This document shows, piece after piece, positions 35,138 through 44,266 of a stretch of DNA of 64,000 nucleotides (position 1 is its first letter; every line of letters starts with the position of its first letter). The stretch is from positions 1,984,001-2,048,000 of the forward strand of contig NZ_CP094527.1 in NCBI RefSeq assembly GCF_022811725.1, written 5' to 3'. The translations under genes were made by a program, and so were the position numbers. Source of the DNA: Mucilaginibacter sp. SMC90 (GTDB lineage Bacteria; Bacteroidota; Bacteroidia; Sphingobacteriales; Sphingobacteriaceae). The notes under the pieces are model-generated. The model searched no databases, was not told the origin of the DNA, and worked only from the letters and a program-made list of their open reading frames with translations.

Positions 35138-38100
35138 ATGCGGGGATTGAGGTTTACAAGGATTTATATTTGGGTTGGTTTAATGACTGGGGGGATGCTT
35201 ATGCATTCCCCCTTATTTGCACAGGATAAGAAAAAAGCCCCTAAGCCACAGCCTCCTGTTGCTGCCGATAAAAACGGCAAGCTAAAATACGCGGTAGCCC
35301 CCAATGGCGACCGCATTCCTGATTATTCATATTGCGGGTATATGGCTTCTGAAAAGCCTATCCCATTTGTGCCTGTAAAAGTTGTGGTGCCTGTAAAAGC
35401 CGGTGATGCTACATTAAGGATCCAGGCCGCTTTAGATTATGTGGCCGGTTTACCCGCCGATAAAGATGGTTTTCGTGGAGCAGTATTGCTCAATAAAGGC
35501 AAATACCAGGTTAATGGTAGCCTCAAAATAAATGGTTCAGGCGTGGTTTTACGCGGGAATGGGGTGGGAGCTAATGGTACCATCTTATTTGCCGCCGGAA
35601 CGGACAGGGAAACATTTATCCATGTTGCTGGTAAAAACGACCGGCAAACATCCAAAGAAATTAAAATTGCCGATGCTTATGTACCGGTAAATGCCAATAC
35701 CCTGCATATAGCAGACGGCGCAAATATTAAAACCGGCGATCTGGTTTTAATTCACCGCCCAAGTACACAGGCATGGATCAATGCCATTAAAACCGACCAT
35801 TTTGGCGGAGATTTAACCGCTTTAGCCTGGAAACCAGGCGAGCGTGATATTTACTGGGACAGGAAAGTAATTGCTGTGGATGGTAACTCGGTGACCCTTG
35901 ATGCACCGCTTACCACAGCTTTAGATACAGCCTATGGGGGCGGCTTAATAGCCTCTTACCAATGGCCCGGCAGGATTGCACATGTTGGTATCGAAAACTT
36001 AAAACTCCAATCTGCTTATAATACCGCTAATGCTGCTTATAATACCGCTAATGCTAAAGATGAGGCCCACCGCTGGATGGCTATCACCATGGAAAACGTG
36101 AGTGATGCCTGGGTACGCCAGGTAACATTTGAGCATTTCGCAGGTTCGGCGGTATTTGCTGGTACTACGGCTAATCGTGTTACGGTTGAGGATTGTAAAT
36201 CGCTTGCGCCGGTTTCGGAAATAGGGGGGCAGCGCCGTAATACATTCCTTACTATGGGCGGACAAAATCTTTTTCAGCGTTTGTATTCTGAGCAGGGTTT
36301 TCATGATTTTGCAACCGGCTATTGCGCACCGGGGCCAAATGCCTTTGTACAATGTATGTCGGTAGGTTCGTTGGGCTTTAGCGGTGGTATAGATAGCTGG
36401 GCATCTGGTGTTTTGTTCGATATTGCTAACATCGACGGCCAACCGTTGAGCTATATGAATCGCGGACAGGACGGGCAGGGTGCCGGATGGAGCGCTGCCA
36501 ACAGCCTGTTCTGGAATTGTACCGCAGCGCGGGTTGATAATTACCAGCCGCCAACTGCTCAAAACTGGGCCTTCGGTACCTGGGCGCAATTTGCCGGCGA
36601 TGGCTATTGGAGCACACCAAACAGCACCATAAGCCCAAGAAGTTTTTACTATGCGCAACTGGCTAACCGATTAAATAAAGATGTAAGCAAACAAGCCGAT
36701 ATCTTATATCCGGCTACTGAACCTTCAAGCAGCCCGACTGTTGAACAGGCAGCCGAGCTAATGGCCGCTGCACGTAAACCCGCAGTAACTATCAGCAACT
36801 GGATAGATCAAGCATCTAAAAGAAATTCGATTAGCGTATCATCTGCAAATGCTAAAACCATTGATGAAATAGGATATAAAAATGCAGCAACTGTGGCATT
36901 AGCTCCAAAGATGGCCGTTACCAACGGTTGGTTAACCCGTGGCAATGTGGTATTAACAGGCAGGCATTTTGAAACCCCGTGGTGGAGCGGCACTGTACAT
37001 CCCGATTATACCGAAAAGGAAGCCAAACCGGCCATCTCCCGCTGGGTACCCGGTCAAACAGGTACCGGTTTAACTGACGATTTAAATTCAGTTACCGATT
37101 GGATGAGGAAAGATAATATCGTGGTATTTGAGCATAATTACGGCTTGTGGTATGATCGCCGTCGAGATGATCACGAGCGCATCCGCAGGATGGATGGCGA
37201 TGTTTGGGCACCATTTTATGAACTGCCATTCGCCCGTAGCGGTAAGGAACTGGCTTACGATGGATTGAGCAAATACGATTTGACCAAATATAACACCTGG
37301 TACTGGAACCGCCTTAAACAGTTTGCCGACCTGGCCGATCAGAAAGGCCTGGTGCTGGTCCACCAAAACTATTTTCAGCATAACATTATTGAAGCAGGTG
37401 CGCATTACACCGATTTTCCATGGCGCACGGCAAACAATATCAACGGCACGGGTTTCCCCGAGCCTGTACCTTACGCCGGCGATAAACGCCAGTTTATGGC
37501 CGAGCAGTTTTATGACGAAACCGACCCGGCAAGGCGTAAGCTTCACATTGCCTACATCAATAAATGTATGGACAATTTCGCCGGCAATACCGGGGTGATC
37601 CAGCAGATAGGGGCAGAATTTACCGGTCCGCTGCATTTTATGAAGTTTTGGGTTGAAACCATTAAACAGTGGGAGACCACCCATAAAAAGAAACAGATAA
37701 TAGCCCTGAGCGCTACTAAAGACGTACAGGATGCTATTCTTGCTAACCCTGCAACGGCTTCGGTTATTAACTTAATAGATATCCGTTATTGGTACTACCA
37801 GGCCAACGGAACGGCTTATGAACCAATCGGTGGCCAAAGTCTGGCTCCGCGCCAGCAAGCACGCATCTTTAAACCAAAGGCGTCGTCGTTTGAACAGGTT
37901 TACCGTGCAGTACATGAGTATCGTACCAAATACCCGGATAAGGCGGTGTTGTTTTCTGCCGATGATTATGACCATTTTGGCTGGGCGGTATTCATAGCCG
38001 GGGGATCATTACCCGTGCTGCCTGCCACAACCAATAAAGCTTTCCTGACTGATGCAAGCAGTATGAAACCGGTTGATCTGCCCGGTTCGCCTAAAGATCA

Positions 38101-38314
38101 ATGGGCTTTGGCTTCATCAAAAGGATACATAGTTTACAGCAACGGCGGTGGGATTCATCTTGATCTATCAACTGGTATCAGCTACAAAGCACAATGGGTC
38201 GACCCGAAAACCGGTGAGCTTTTACCTGGTGACGAAACGATAAAAGGTGCTGCTAATACAGAAATTAAAGGACAACGGAACGGGGCTGCTATTTTGTGGC
38301 TGAGCCGGAATTGA
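35138..38314 (+). CDS. Large two-domain secreted protein: pectate-lyase-like beta-helix fused to DUF6298-type domain
   Basis: 1058 residues with a signal sequence ending at SPLFAQ. Residues ~80-500 look like a right-handed parallel beta-helix (IQAALDYVAG, GAVLLNKGKYQVNGSLKIN, GVVLRGNGVGANGTILF, VSDAWVRQVTFEHFAGSAVF, NRVTVEDCKS). Residues ~590-1058 form a different domain rich in Trp/Tyr/His (WLTRGNVVLTGRHFETPWW, YGLWYDRRRDDHERIRRMDG, GLVLVHQNYFQHNIIEAGAH, ADDYDHFGWAVFIAGGSLP), which I associate with DUF6298. A perfect 21-bp tandem duplication at 36014-36055 gives AYNTANA twice near residue 293. The activity is unknown. Position next to PL1 and a GH140-like enzyme suggests a pectic side-chain enzyme. 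The many Asp/Glu/His in the C-terminal half suggest a real active site there. Confidence 0.65.
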   Translation: MRGLRFTRIYIWVGLMTGGMLMHSPLFAQDKKKAPKPQPPVAADKNGKLKYAVAPNGDRIPDYSYCGYMASEKPIPFVPVKVVVPVKAGDATLRIQAALDYVAGLPADKDGFRGAVLLNKGKYQVNGSLKINGSGVVLRGNGVGANGTILFAAGTDRETFIHVAGKNDRQTSKEIKIADAYVPVNANTLHIADGANIKTGDLVLIHRPSTQAWINAIKTDHFGGDLTALAWKPGERDIYWDRKVIAVDGNSVTLDAPLTTALDTAYGGGLIASYQWPGRIAHVGIENLKLQSAYNTANAAYNTANAKDEAHRWMAITMENVSDAWVRQVTFEHFAGSAVFAGTTANRVTVEDCKSLAPVSEIGGQRRNTFLTMGGQNLFQRLYSEQGFHDFATGYCAPGPNAFVQCMSVGSLGFSGGIDSWASGVLFDIANIDGQPLSYMNRGQDGQGAGWSAANSLFWNCTAARVDNYQPPTAQNWAFGTWAQFAGDGYWSTPNSTISPRSFYYAQLANRLNKDVSKQADILYPATEPSSSPTVEQAAELMAAARKPAVTISNWIDQASKRNSISVSSANAKTIDEIGYKNAATVALAPKMAVTNGWLTRGNVVLTGRHFETPWWSGTVHPDYTEKEAKPAISRWVPGQTGTGLTDDLNSVTDWMRKDNIVVFEHNYGLWYDRRRDDHERIRRMDGDVWAPFYELPFARSGKELAYDGLSKYDLTKYNTWYWNRLKQFADLADQKGLVLVHQNYFQHNIIEAGAHYTDFPWRTANNINGTGFPEPVPYAGDKRQFMAEQFYDETDPARRKLHIAYINKCMDNFAGNTGVIQQIGAEFTGPLHFMKFWVETIKQWETTHKKKQIIALSATKDVQDAILANPATASVINLIDIRYWYYQANGTAYEPIGGQSLAPRQQARIFKPKASSFEQVYRAVHEYRTKYPDKAVLFSADDYDHFGWAVFIAGGSLPVLPATTNKAFLTDASSMKPVDLPGSPKDQWALASSKGYIVYSNGGGIHLDLSTGISYKAQWVDPKTGELLPGDETIKGAANTEIKGQRNGAAILWLSRN

Positions 38315-38326
38315 TGCCGCGCATGG

Positions 38327-38438
38327 TCAAGCGTCCACGCTTGAGTGTTGGCTTAATCTGAGCGTCCACACTCCTGTAAAATATATGGAATGTAAGCGTG
38401 GACGCTTACTTTGGGTATAGTTCAAGCGAAGGACGCTT
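38327..38438. repeat. Cluster of short hairpins, 'AAGCGTCCACGCTT' family
   Basis: Short hairpins lie in a row after the DUF6298 gene. TCAAGCG-tcca-CGCTTGA is at 38327-38344, GTAAGCG-tgga-CGCTTAC at 38392-38409, and a decayed copy AAGCG-aagga-CGCTT at 38424-38438. A longer-range pair GAGTGT (38343-38348) / ACACTC (38368-38373) also exists. The first two have loops that are reverse complements of each other, as in a head-to-head REP pair. They lie in the 322-base gap 38315-38636. Confidence 0.75.
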
Positions 38439-38462
38439 TAACTTGCGAGATGTATAAGAAAA

Positions 38463-38611
38463 TGTCATTTCGATAGAGCAGAGGGGGCAGAGTGCAGGGG
38501 CGAAAGAGAAATCTTATACGCCACGCAAATTTGTAATGGATGGTGTAAGGCAGGACGTAAAAGATTTCTCCTCACGCAGCTGCACATTCCTAATTGTTCG
38601 TCGAAATGACA
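38463..38611. repeat. MITE-like palindromic element, 'TGTCATTTCGA' family
   Basis: Terminal 11-bp inverted repeats TGTCATTTCGA (38463-38473) and TCGAAATGACA (38601-38611) enclose inner arms GAGAAATCTTATAC and GTAAAAGATTTCTC with one mismatch. The element is ~149 bases, has no open frame, and ends within the alternative-codon extension of the next gene. The terminal and inner words are, from memory, common dispersed repeats in Bacteroidota. Confidence 0.8.
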
Positions 38612-38636
38612 ATTGATTTTTAATTGTTACTATTTT

Positions 38637-40022
38637 ATGCTTAAAAAATCTACCATACTAATTGCCATTGCCTGTTTGTTTTTTGCATTCAAAAGCAATG
38701 AGACAACCATGCCCCATTTAAGCATATCCAACAACCACCGCTATTTCATGGCTGGCGATAAACCATTTTTTTGGCTTGGTGATACCGGTTGGCTGCTGTT
38801 CTCCAAATTGAAAAGGGAAGAAGCCGAGCAATATCTTGATATCCGCAGCAAACAGGGCTTTAATGTGATCCAGGTGATGGTAGTGCACAGCATTAAAGAA
38901 ACCAATGCCTACGGCGATTCGGCCCTGAGCAATAAAAATATCACTCAACCAAAAACAACTCCCGGCAGCACTTTTGGTAAAGGAAATGAGTATGATTATT
39001 GGGATCATATCGACTGGATCATTACCAAAGCCGCCGAAAAAGGATTATACGTTGCACTGGTACCCGTTTGGGGATCGGTTGTAAAAGAAAGCCATATCGG
39101 TGCTGAAAAAGCGAAAGCATACGCCGAATTTTTAGCGAAAAGATACCGTGACCGTCTGAATGTGATCTGGATGAATGGCGGTGATATAGCCGGTTCAGAT
39201 TCATTAAAAACCTGGAATGCTATTGGTAATACGCTGCATGATGTGGATGGAACGCACCTCATTACCTATCATCCACGTGGGCGTACACAATCATCCAAAT
39301 GGTTTCATAATGAAAGCTGGTTAGATTTTAATTGCTTCCAGTCCGGCCATCGTACCTACGTGCAGGATACCTCGAAAAAAGATTTAAAATACGGCGAAGA
39401 CAACTGGCGCTATGTGGAAACAGATTACAACCTATCGCCCGCAAAGCCAACGCTTGATGCCGAGCCATCCTACGAAAAAATCCCTCACGGCCTGCACGAT
39501 ATAAAACTACCCCGCTGGACAGCCGCCGATGTAAGGCGTTATGGCTACTGGTCGGTTTTTGCCGGGGCCTGCGGATATACTTATGGGGATAACGACGTAA
39601 TGCAAATGCACAAGCCAACAGATAAAGGCAGCGCGTACGGCTCAAAAGGCTACTGGTATAATTCGGTTAACGACCCCGGTGCAAAGCAGATGGTTTATTT
39701 GAAAAAACTGATGCTATCGCGCCCTTATCTGGATCGTGTGCCTGATCAATCATTAATTGCAGGTAACAATGGCGAAAAGTATAAGAGGTTGATCGCCACC
39801 CGAGGCAAAAACTACGCGTTTGTATATACCTATACCGGTGTGCAGATCAATATTAATGCCGATAAACTGGAGGGTTCAAAACTAAAAGCATCCTGGTACA
39901 ACCCGCGCAATGGGCAAACTACCGCTATCGGAACCTTCGCGAAAGCAAAAACAATCAAATTTAAACCACCCGGCAAAGTATCAAACGGTAACGACTGGGT
40001 GCTCATTATTGATGCGATATAA
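38637..40022 (+). CDS. GH140-like (DUF4038) enzyme, candidate RG-II apiosidase
   Basis: Start ATG 38637 (MLKKSTILIAIACLFFAF...) was chosen over an in-frame TTG at 38613 that lies at the repeat boundary. The 461 residues form a TIM barrel with DUF4038 signatures: HRYFMAGDKPFFWLGDTGWLLF, FNVIQVMVVH, YWDHIDWIITKAAEKGLYVALVP, then D183 in MNGGDIAG and E276/E280 in DAEPSYE. A C-terminal beta-domain follows (KLKASWYNPRNGQT). In the characterised GH140 apiosidase of Bacteroides, BT1012, I recall the catalytic pair as D187 and E284; D183 and E280 here have the same spacing of 97. GH140 cleaves apiose linked to the galacturonan backbone in RG-II, removing side chain A or B. Other DUF4038 enzymes act elsewhere, so specificity is tentative. 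Confidence 0.7.
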   Translation: MLKKSTILIAIACLFFAFKSNETTMPHLSISNNHRYFMAGDKPFFWLGDTGWLLFSKLKREEAEQYLDIRSKQGFNVIQVMVVHSIKETNAYGDSALSNKNITQPKTTPGSTFGKGNEYDYWDHIDWIITKAAEKGLYVALVPVWGSVVKESHIGAEKAKAYAEFLAKRYRDRLNVIWMNGGDIAGSDSLKTWNAIGNTLHDVDGTHLITYHPRGRTQSSKWFHNESWLDFNCFQSGHRTYVQDTSKKDLKYGEDNWRYVETDYNLSPAKPTLDAEPSYEKIPHGLHDIKLPRWTAADVRRYGYWSVFAGACGYTYGDNDVMQMHKPTDKGSAYGSKGYWYNSVNDPGAKQMVYLKKLMLSRPYLDRVPDQSLIAGNNGEKYKRLIATRGKNYAFVYTYTGVQININADKLEGSKLKASWYNPRNGQTTAIGTFAKAKTIKFKPPGKVSNGNDWVLIIDAI

Positions 40023-40973
40023 GTGAACAGGATAATTAAACATATCACCCTATTATTAGCCATTGCGTTGATGTTTTCATGCAGGGTCAGTAAAAGCGTA
40101 TACCTTTTTACATCGTTTCATGAGCCGGCCGATGAAGGTCTGCGCTTCTTGTACAGCTATGACGCTTATCACTGGAATGCAATAGACCACATTTTCATTA
40201 AACCCGAAGTTGGCGATGCGAAGATCATGCGCGACCTATCCATCGCCCAGGGACCTGATGGTACATATCATTTGGTATGGACAACCGGGTGGAAAAACGA
40301 TAAAGGTATTGGTTATGCCAGTTCAAAAGACCTGATCCACTGGTCGGCCGAAGAGCATATTGAAGTAATGGCTAACGAGCCAACCGCGGTGAATGCCTGG
40401 GCCCCGGAGCTGTTTTATGATGATGAAAATAAGTATTTCATTATCGTTTGGGCTTCTACTGTACCGTTCCGCTTTCCGAAAGGGCAGGAAGATGAGAACA
40501 ATAACCATCGCCTGTACTACACTGTAACCAAAGATTTTAAAACTTTCAGTCCCTCAAAGCTTTTCCTTGATCCGGGTTTTAGTGTGATTGATGCAGAGAT
40601 CGTAAAGCGGGCCAAAAATGATTATGCGCTGGTGATGAAAGATAACACCCGGCCAAACCGCAATATTCTTGTGGCGTTTAGCAACAATCCTTTAGGGCCT
40701 TACAGTAACTATACGCCAAGGTTTACCGAACCCTTCAGCGAAGGCCCCAGCATGACCAAAGCAGGCGATAACTGGCTCATCTATTATGATTCGTACCGCT
40801 TAAAAAGATATGGCGCTATGCGCACAACTGATTTTAAAACTTTTACCGACCTGGCCGATAGCGTAAGCGTACCCGTAGGGCACAAGCACGGTACCATATT
40901 TAAAGTCACCAAAAAACAGCTTGCGCAGCTTTTACAGGCGGTCGGGCAAAGCAAAGGAGCTAAACATGAATAA
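40023..40973 (+). CDS. GH43-like glycosidase, lipoprotein
   Basis: Starts at GTG 40023, immediately after the TAA of the previous gene; this start gives a proper lipoprotein signal (LLLAIALMFSC with Cys20). The 316 residues make a five-bladed propeller: YSYDAYHW, MRDLSIAQGPDGTYHLVWTTG, WAPELFYDDENKYFIIVWAS, the pKa-modulator-like Asp in FSVIDAEIV, and the acid-like Glu in FSEGPSM. GH43 enzymes release arabinofuranose, xylose or galactose from pectic side chains. The lipid anchor puts it at the outer or inner leaflet of an envelope membrane. Its last 8 bases overlap the start of the next gene, indicating translational coupling. Confidence 0.75.
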   Translation: MNRIIKHITLLLAIALMFSCRVSKSVYLFTSFHEPADEGLRFLYSYDAYHWNAIDHIFIKPEVGDAKIMRDLSIAQGPDGTYHLVWTTGWKNDKGIGYASSKDLIHWSAEEHIEVMANEPTAVNAWAPELFYDDENKYFIIVWASTVPFRFPKGQEDENNNHRLYYTVTKDFKTFSPSKLFLDPGFSVIDAEIVKRAKNDYALVMKDNTRPNRNILVAFSNNPLGPYSNYTPRFTEPFSEGPSMTKAGDNWLIYYDSYRLKRYGAMRTTDFKTFTDLADSVSVPVGHKHGTIFKVTKKQLAQLLQAVGQSKGAKHE

Positions 40974-42801
40974 GTTCATCATCATATTGTTTTTTATATC
41001 GATGGCCGGGGTAGCCAATGCACAGGATACTGTGCATTACAGCGGCAATACGGTTGCTAATGTCGATTATCATCACGGGCAGTTAACCCCGGTGATAGGT
41101 GCGCACAGCAAACAGATTTTTAGGGCCAATCGTGAGCACCCTGAACTGGCCGATGGCTTTGGTTTTACCTACAACCATGCCCCAATGCTGGCTTATTGGA
41201 ACAATACATTTTATGTTGAGTACCTGAGCGATAAAGTGGGCGAAAGCGTGCCACCAGGCCAAACCCTGCTCATGACGTCAAAAGATGGAGAAGTATGGTC
41301 GAAACCTACCGTGGTTTTTCCTCAATATAAAATACCTGATGGTACTACTAAAGAGGGACATCCCAGCGTGGCGAAAGACCTATATTCGGTGATGCATCAG
41401 CGTATGGGCTTTTACACTTCTAAGTCAAAACGCCTGTTGGTTTTGGGTTTTTATGGTATTTGTTTAGATGGTCATGATGATCCGAATGATGGCTTAGGCA
41501 TTGGTCGTGTGGTACGTGAAGTATTACCGAATGGCAAATTCGGGCCGGTCTACTTCATCCACTATAACCCAAAATGGAACGAAAAGAATACCTCATATCC
41601 TTTTTACAAAACCAGTAAGGACAAAGGTTTTGTGCAGGCCTGCGATGAGTTGATGGCCAACCCGCTGATGATGATGCAATGGGTTGAGGAAACCGACCGG
41701 AAAGATCCGTTAATCCCGTTACATAAGGATTATAAAGCATTTAACTTTTATCACCTGCCCGATGGCCGCGTGGTTGGTTTATGGAAATACGCGCTTACTG
41801 CCATCAGTACCGATAACGGCAAAACATGGCCGACAAATGCTTCCCGTGCACCGCGTTTTGTAACTGCCAATGCCAAGATCTGGGGGCAGCGTACATCCGA
41901 CGGTAAATATGCTACGGTTTACAACCCTTCGGAGTTTCGCTGGCCGCTGGCATTATCGGTAAGCAAGGATGGATTGGATTATACCAACCTGCTGCTGGTT
42001 AACGGTGAGATCACCACCATGCGTTACGGCGGTGCTTATAAATCATATGGCCCGCAATATACACGGGGCATTGAAGAAGGGAACGGTATCCCGCCGGATG
42101 GCAAACTTTGGGTAACCTACAGCATGAACAAGGAGGATATCTGGGTATCATCGATCCCGGTACCGGTCACCGAAAAAGCGGATGCGCATGCTAATGAGGT
42201 TTTTAATCAGCTGACTGCCGGCAAAGAATTGGAGAAATGGAACACCTACAGCCCGCAATGGGCTCCCGCAGGTATCGATAAAGCCCCAGATGGTGAACGT
42301 GCTTTGACGCTAAAAGACGGCGACCCTTTTGATTTTGCCAAAGCTGAGCGGATTGTGCCTGTTTCAAAAAAATTAATGACCGATTTTACCATCACCACCG
42401 GGCAAAACAACACCGGTATGCTGGATATTGAATTTCAGGATGAAAAAGGTACTGCCGCTATCAGGCTTACGCTGGATTCGGTAGGGCAATTCAGGACGAA
42501 GGCCGGGTATCGCAACAAAAACTTTATGAAATATGAAGCCGGTACCCAATATCATGTGGTGATCAAACTGAATACCGATACCCGTTTTTATACTGTAAAT
42601 GTAAACGGCAAGGACGTGCTTACCGGGCTATTTTTTGCGCCGGTGCTGAGCGTAAACCGGGTGGTATTCCGTACCGGGGATATCAGAAGGTTCCCGGATG
42701 CCGATACACCTACCGACCAGGATTTCGACCGGCCAAATGCCGGGGAAGCCGCAAAGCAAGCTGTTTTCTATATCAAATCATTTAAAACAAGTAATTATTA
42801 A
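40966..42801 (+). CDS. Secreted beta-propeller (BNR/sialidase-like) protein with C-terminal jelly-roll
   Basis: Start ATG 40966 (MNKFIIILFFISMAGVANAQ) overlaps the GH43 stop by 8 bases; an in-frame TTG at 40921 lies inside GH43 and is rejected. Of its 611 residues, the first ~420 form a six- or seven-bladed propeller with Asp-box-like turns (TSKDGEVW, STDNGKTW, VSKDGLDY) and charged pockets (REHPELADGFGFTYNHAP). The last ~190 residues are a LamG/jelly-roll-like beta sandwich ending FKTSNY. No experimentally known family is evident to me. Glycosidase or lyase activity against a uronic-acid-containing side chain is plausible. It is clearly part of the GH140-GH43-propeller-esterase run. Confidence 0.6.
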   Translation: MNKFIIILFFISMAGVANAQDTVHYSGNTVANVDYHHGQLTPVIGAHSKQIFRANREHPELADGFGFTYNHAPMLAYWNNTFYVEYLSDKVGESVPPGQTLLMTSKDGEVWSKPTVVFPQYKIPDGTTKEGHPSVAKDLYSVMHQRMGFYTSKSKRLLVLGFYGICLDGHDDPNDGLGIGRVVREVLPNGKFGPVYFIHYNPKWNEKNTSYPFYKTSKDKGFVQACDELMANPLMMMQWVEETDRKDPLIPLHKDYKAFNFYHLPDGRVVGLWKYALTAISTDNGKTWPTNASRAPRFVTANAKIWGQRTSDGKYATVYNPSEFRWPLALSVSKDGLDYTNLLLVNGEITTMRYGGAYKSYGPQYTRGIEEGNGIPPDGKLWVTYSMNKEDIWVSSIPVPVTEKADAHANEVFNQLTAGKELEKWNTYSPQWAPAGIDKAPDGERALTLKDGDPFDFAKAERIVPVSKKLMTDFTITTGQNNTGMLDIEFQDEKGTAAIRLTLDSVGQFRTKAGYRNKNFMKYEAGTQYHVVIKLNTDTRFYTVNVNGKDVLTGLFFAPVLSVNRVVFRTGDIRRFPDADTPTDQDFDRPNAGEAAKQAVFYIKSFKTSNY

Positions 42802-42803
42802 TA

Positions 42804-44258
42804 ATGCTGCGCCTTATAAAATATGGTTGGTTGACGATCTGCCTGCTGAGCTCCGGAATTGCCGGGGCGCAGGTAGTTTTGCCTAAAGTGTTAGGCAACA
42901 ATATGGTATTGCAGCGCAATGCAACTGTACCTGTTTGGGGCACCGCATCCCCCGGCGAAAAGGTAACGGTAAAATTTGGTAAACAAACCAAATCAACTAC
43001 GGCGGATGCAGTGGGCAAATGGATGGTAAAACTGGATGCCATGCCGGCATCCGCCAAATCCACAACGCTGACCATATCGGGTAAAAACACTATTCAACTG
43101 CAAAATATCCTGGTAGGAGAGGTGTGGCTCTGCTCCGGCCAATCGAACATGCAGTACGAAATGCGCAAGAACAGTAAAGTGAAAAAGCCGGATACCAGCA
43201 CTACAAACTCGCCGGTTGATGAACTTGACCGCGCGCATAACCCACAGATCAGGATTTTTCTTACTACGCAGAAAAATCTGCTCAAGCCTGATTCTACCCA
43301 TTCGGGTTGGAGCGTGGCTGAAGATTCGGCTTTGCGGGCTTTTTCGGCAGCGGGGTATTTCTTTGCTAAAAATCTGCAGCATGATCTTAAAGTACCCGTA
43401 GGTATTATTTCATCGGCAGTAAGTGGCAGCCGGATTGAGCCCTGGGTATCGCAGGAATGTTTTGATGCTATTCCGTATTTCAAGGCGAACAATATTAAGA
43501 TCGACGGTGACCCTGGTAAGTTTTATGCCAAAATGATTGAGCCGGTTGCCCCGTTTGCGCTTAAAGGTTTTTTATGGTACCAGGGCGAAAGCAATTGCTT
43601 TTTAGGCGAAGCCATCAGCTATACCTACAAAATGGAAGCGCTGATAAACAACTGGCGTAAGCTCTGGGGCGATAAAACGCTGCCATTTTATTATGTACAG
43701 ATAGCGCCCTATTACTACACGCAAGGCAAAGGCCCGGTAACATATACACCGTTCACCGAGCCCGAATTGCGCGAGGCCCAGGCTGGCGCCTTGCAGATCC
43801 CCTATACGGGCATGATCATCACTACTGATCTGAACGATGATCTTAAAAATATCCATCCGCCATTTAAATGGGAGATAGGTCGGCGTTTAGAACTACAGGC
43901 CCTGGCAAATACCTACAAACAACCGGTAGTTTTTTCGGGCCCGGTGTATAAAAGCATGAAAATAAGCGGCAATAAGATCATCCTTAAGTTTGATCACGTA
44001 GGAGCCGGATTAGTAAGCCATGATCATAAACCGCTTACTGATTTTACCATTGCCGGTGCCGATGGAAATTTTGTTGCTGCCGATGCCACCATCAAAGGCA
44101 ATACCATTGAAGTATCTGCCGCATCGGTTGCCAAACCAGTAGCCGCGCGTTTTGCCTGGTCGGAAACCGCACAGCCTAATTTTTATAACAAAGATGGTTT
44201 GCCTGCCGCCCCCTTCCGTACAGATAACCCTCTGAAATTTACTTTAACTGCTAACTGA
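42804..44258 (+). CDS. SGNH-type carbohydrate O-acetylesterase (sialate O-acetylesterase-like)
   Basis: 484 residues with signal peptide (TICLLSSGIAGAQ). An N-terminal beta sandwich (LPKVLGNNMVLQRNATVPVWG) is followed by the SGNH hydrolase core: nucleophile S114 in CSGQSNMQYE, the oxyanion Asn motif WYQGESN, and a late Asp/His pair in DDLKNIHPPF. The family deacetylates sialate in animals but in Bacteroidota glycan loci acts on acetylated plant sugars. In RG-II, 2-O-methylated and acetylated fucose and aceric acid, or acetylated galacturonate, are potential substrates. It starts 3 bases after the propeller stop and 8 bases before the next GH2. Confidence 0.85.
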   Translation: MLRLIKYGWLTICLLSSGIAGAQVVLPKVLGNNMVLQRNATVPVWGTASPGEKVTVKFGKQTKSTTADAVGKWMVKLDAMPASAKSTTLTISGKNTIQLQNILVGEVWLCSGQSNMQYEMRKNSKVKKPDTSTTNSPVDELDRAHNPQIRIFLTTQKNLLKPDSTHSGWSVAEDSALRAFSAAGYFFAKNLQHDLKVPVGIISSAVSGSRIEPWVSQECFDAIPYFKANNIKIDGDPGKFYAKMIEPVAPFALKGFLWYQGESNCFLGEAISYTYKMEALINNWRKLWGDKTLPFYYVQIAPYYYTQGKGPVTYTPFTEPELREAQAGALQIPYTGMIITTDLNDDLKNIHPPFKWEIGRRLELQALANTYKQPVVFSGPVYKSMKISGNKIILKFDHVGAGLVSHDHKPLTDFTIAGADGNFVAADATIKGNTIEVSAASVAKPVAARFAWSETAQPNFYNKDGLPAAPFRTDNPLKFTLTAN

Positions 44259-44266
44259 ATATACTA

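Noticed and set aside
38613..38636. TTG start extending the GH140-like protein
   Set aside because: The extension lies at the edge of a palindromic repeat, and ATG 38637 gives a normal signal peptide.
40921..40965. TTG start of the propeller gene inside GH43
   Set aside because: The extra residues are charged and precede a perfect signal peptide starting at ATG 40966.
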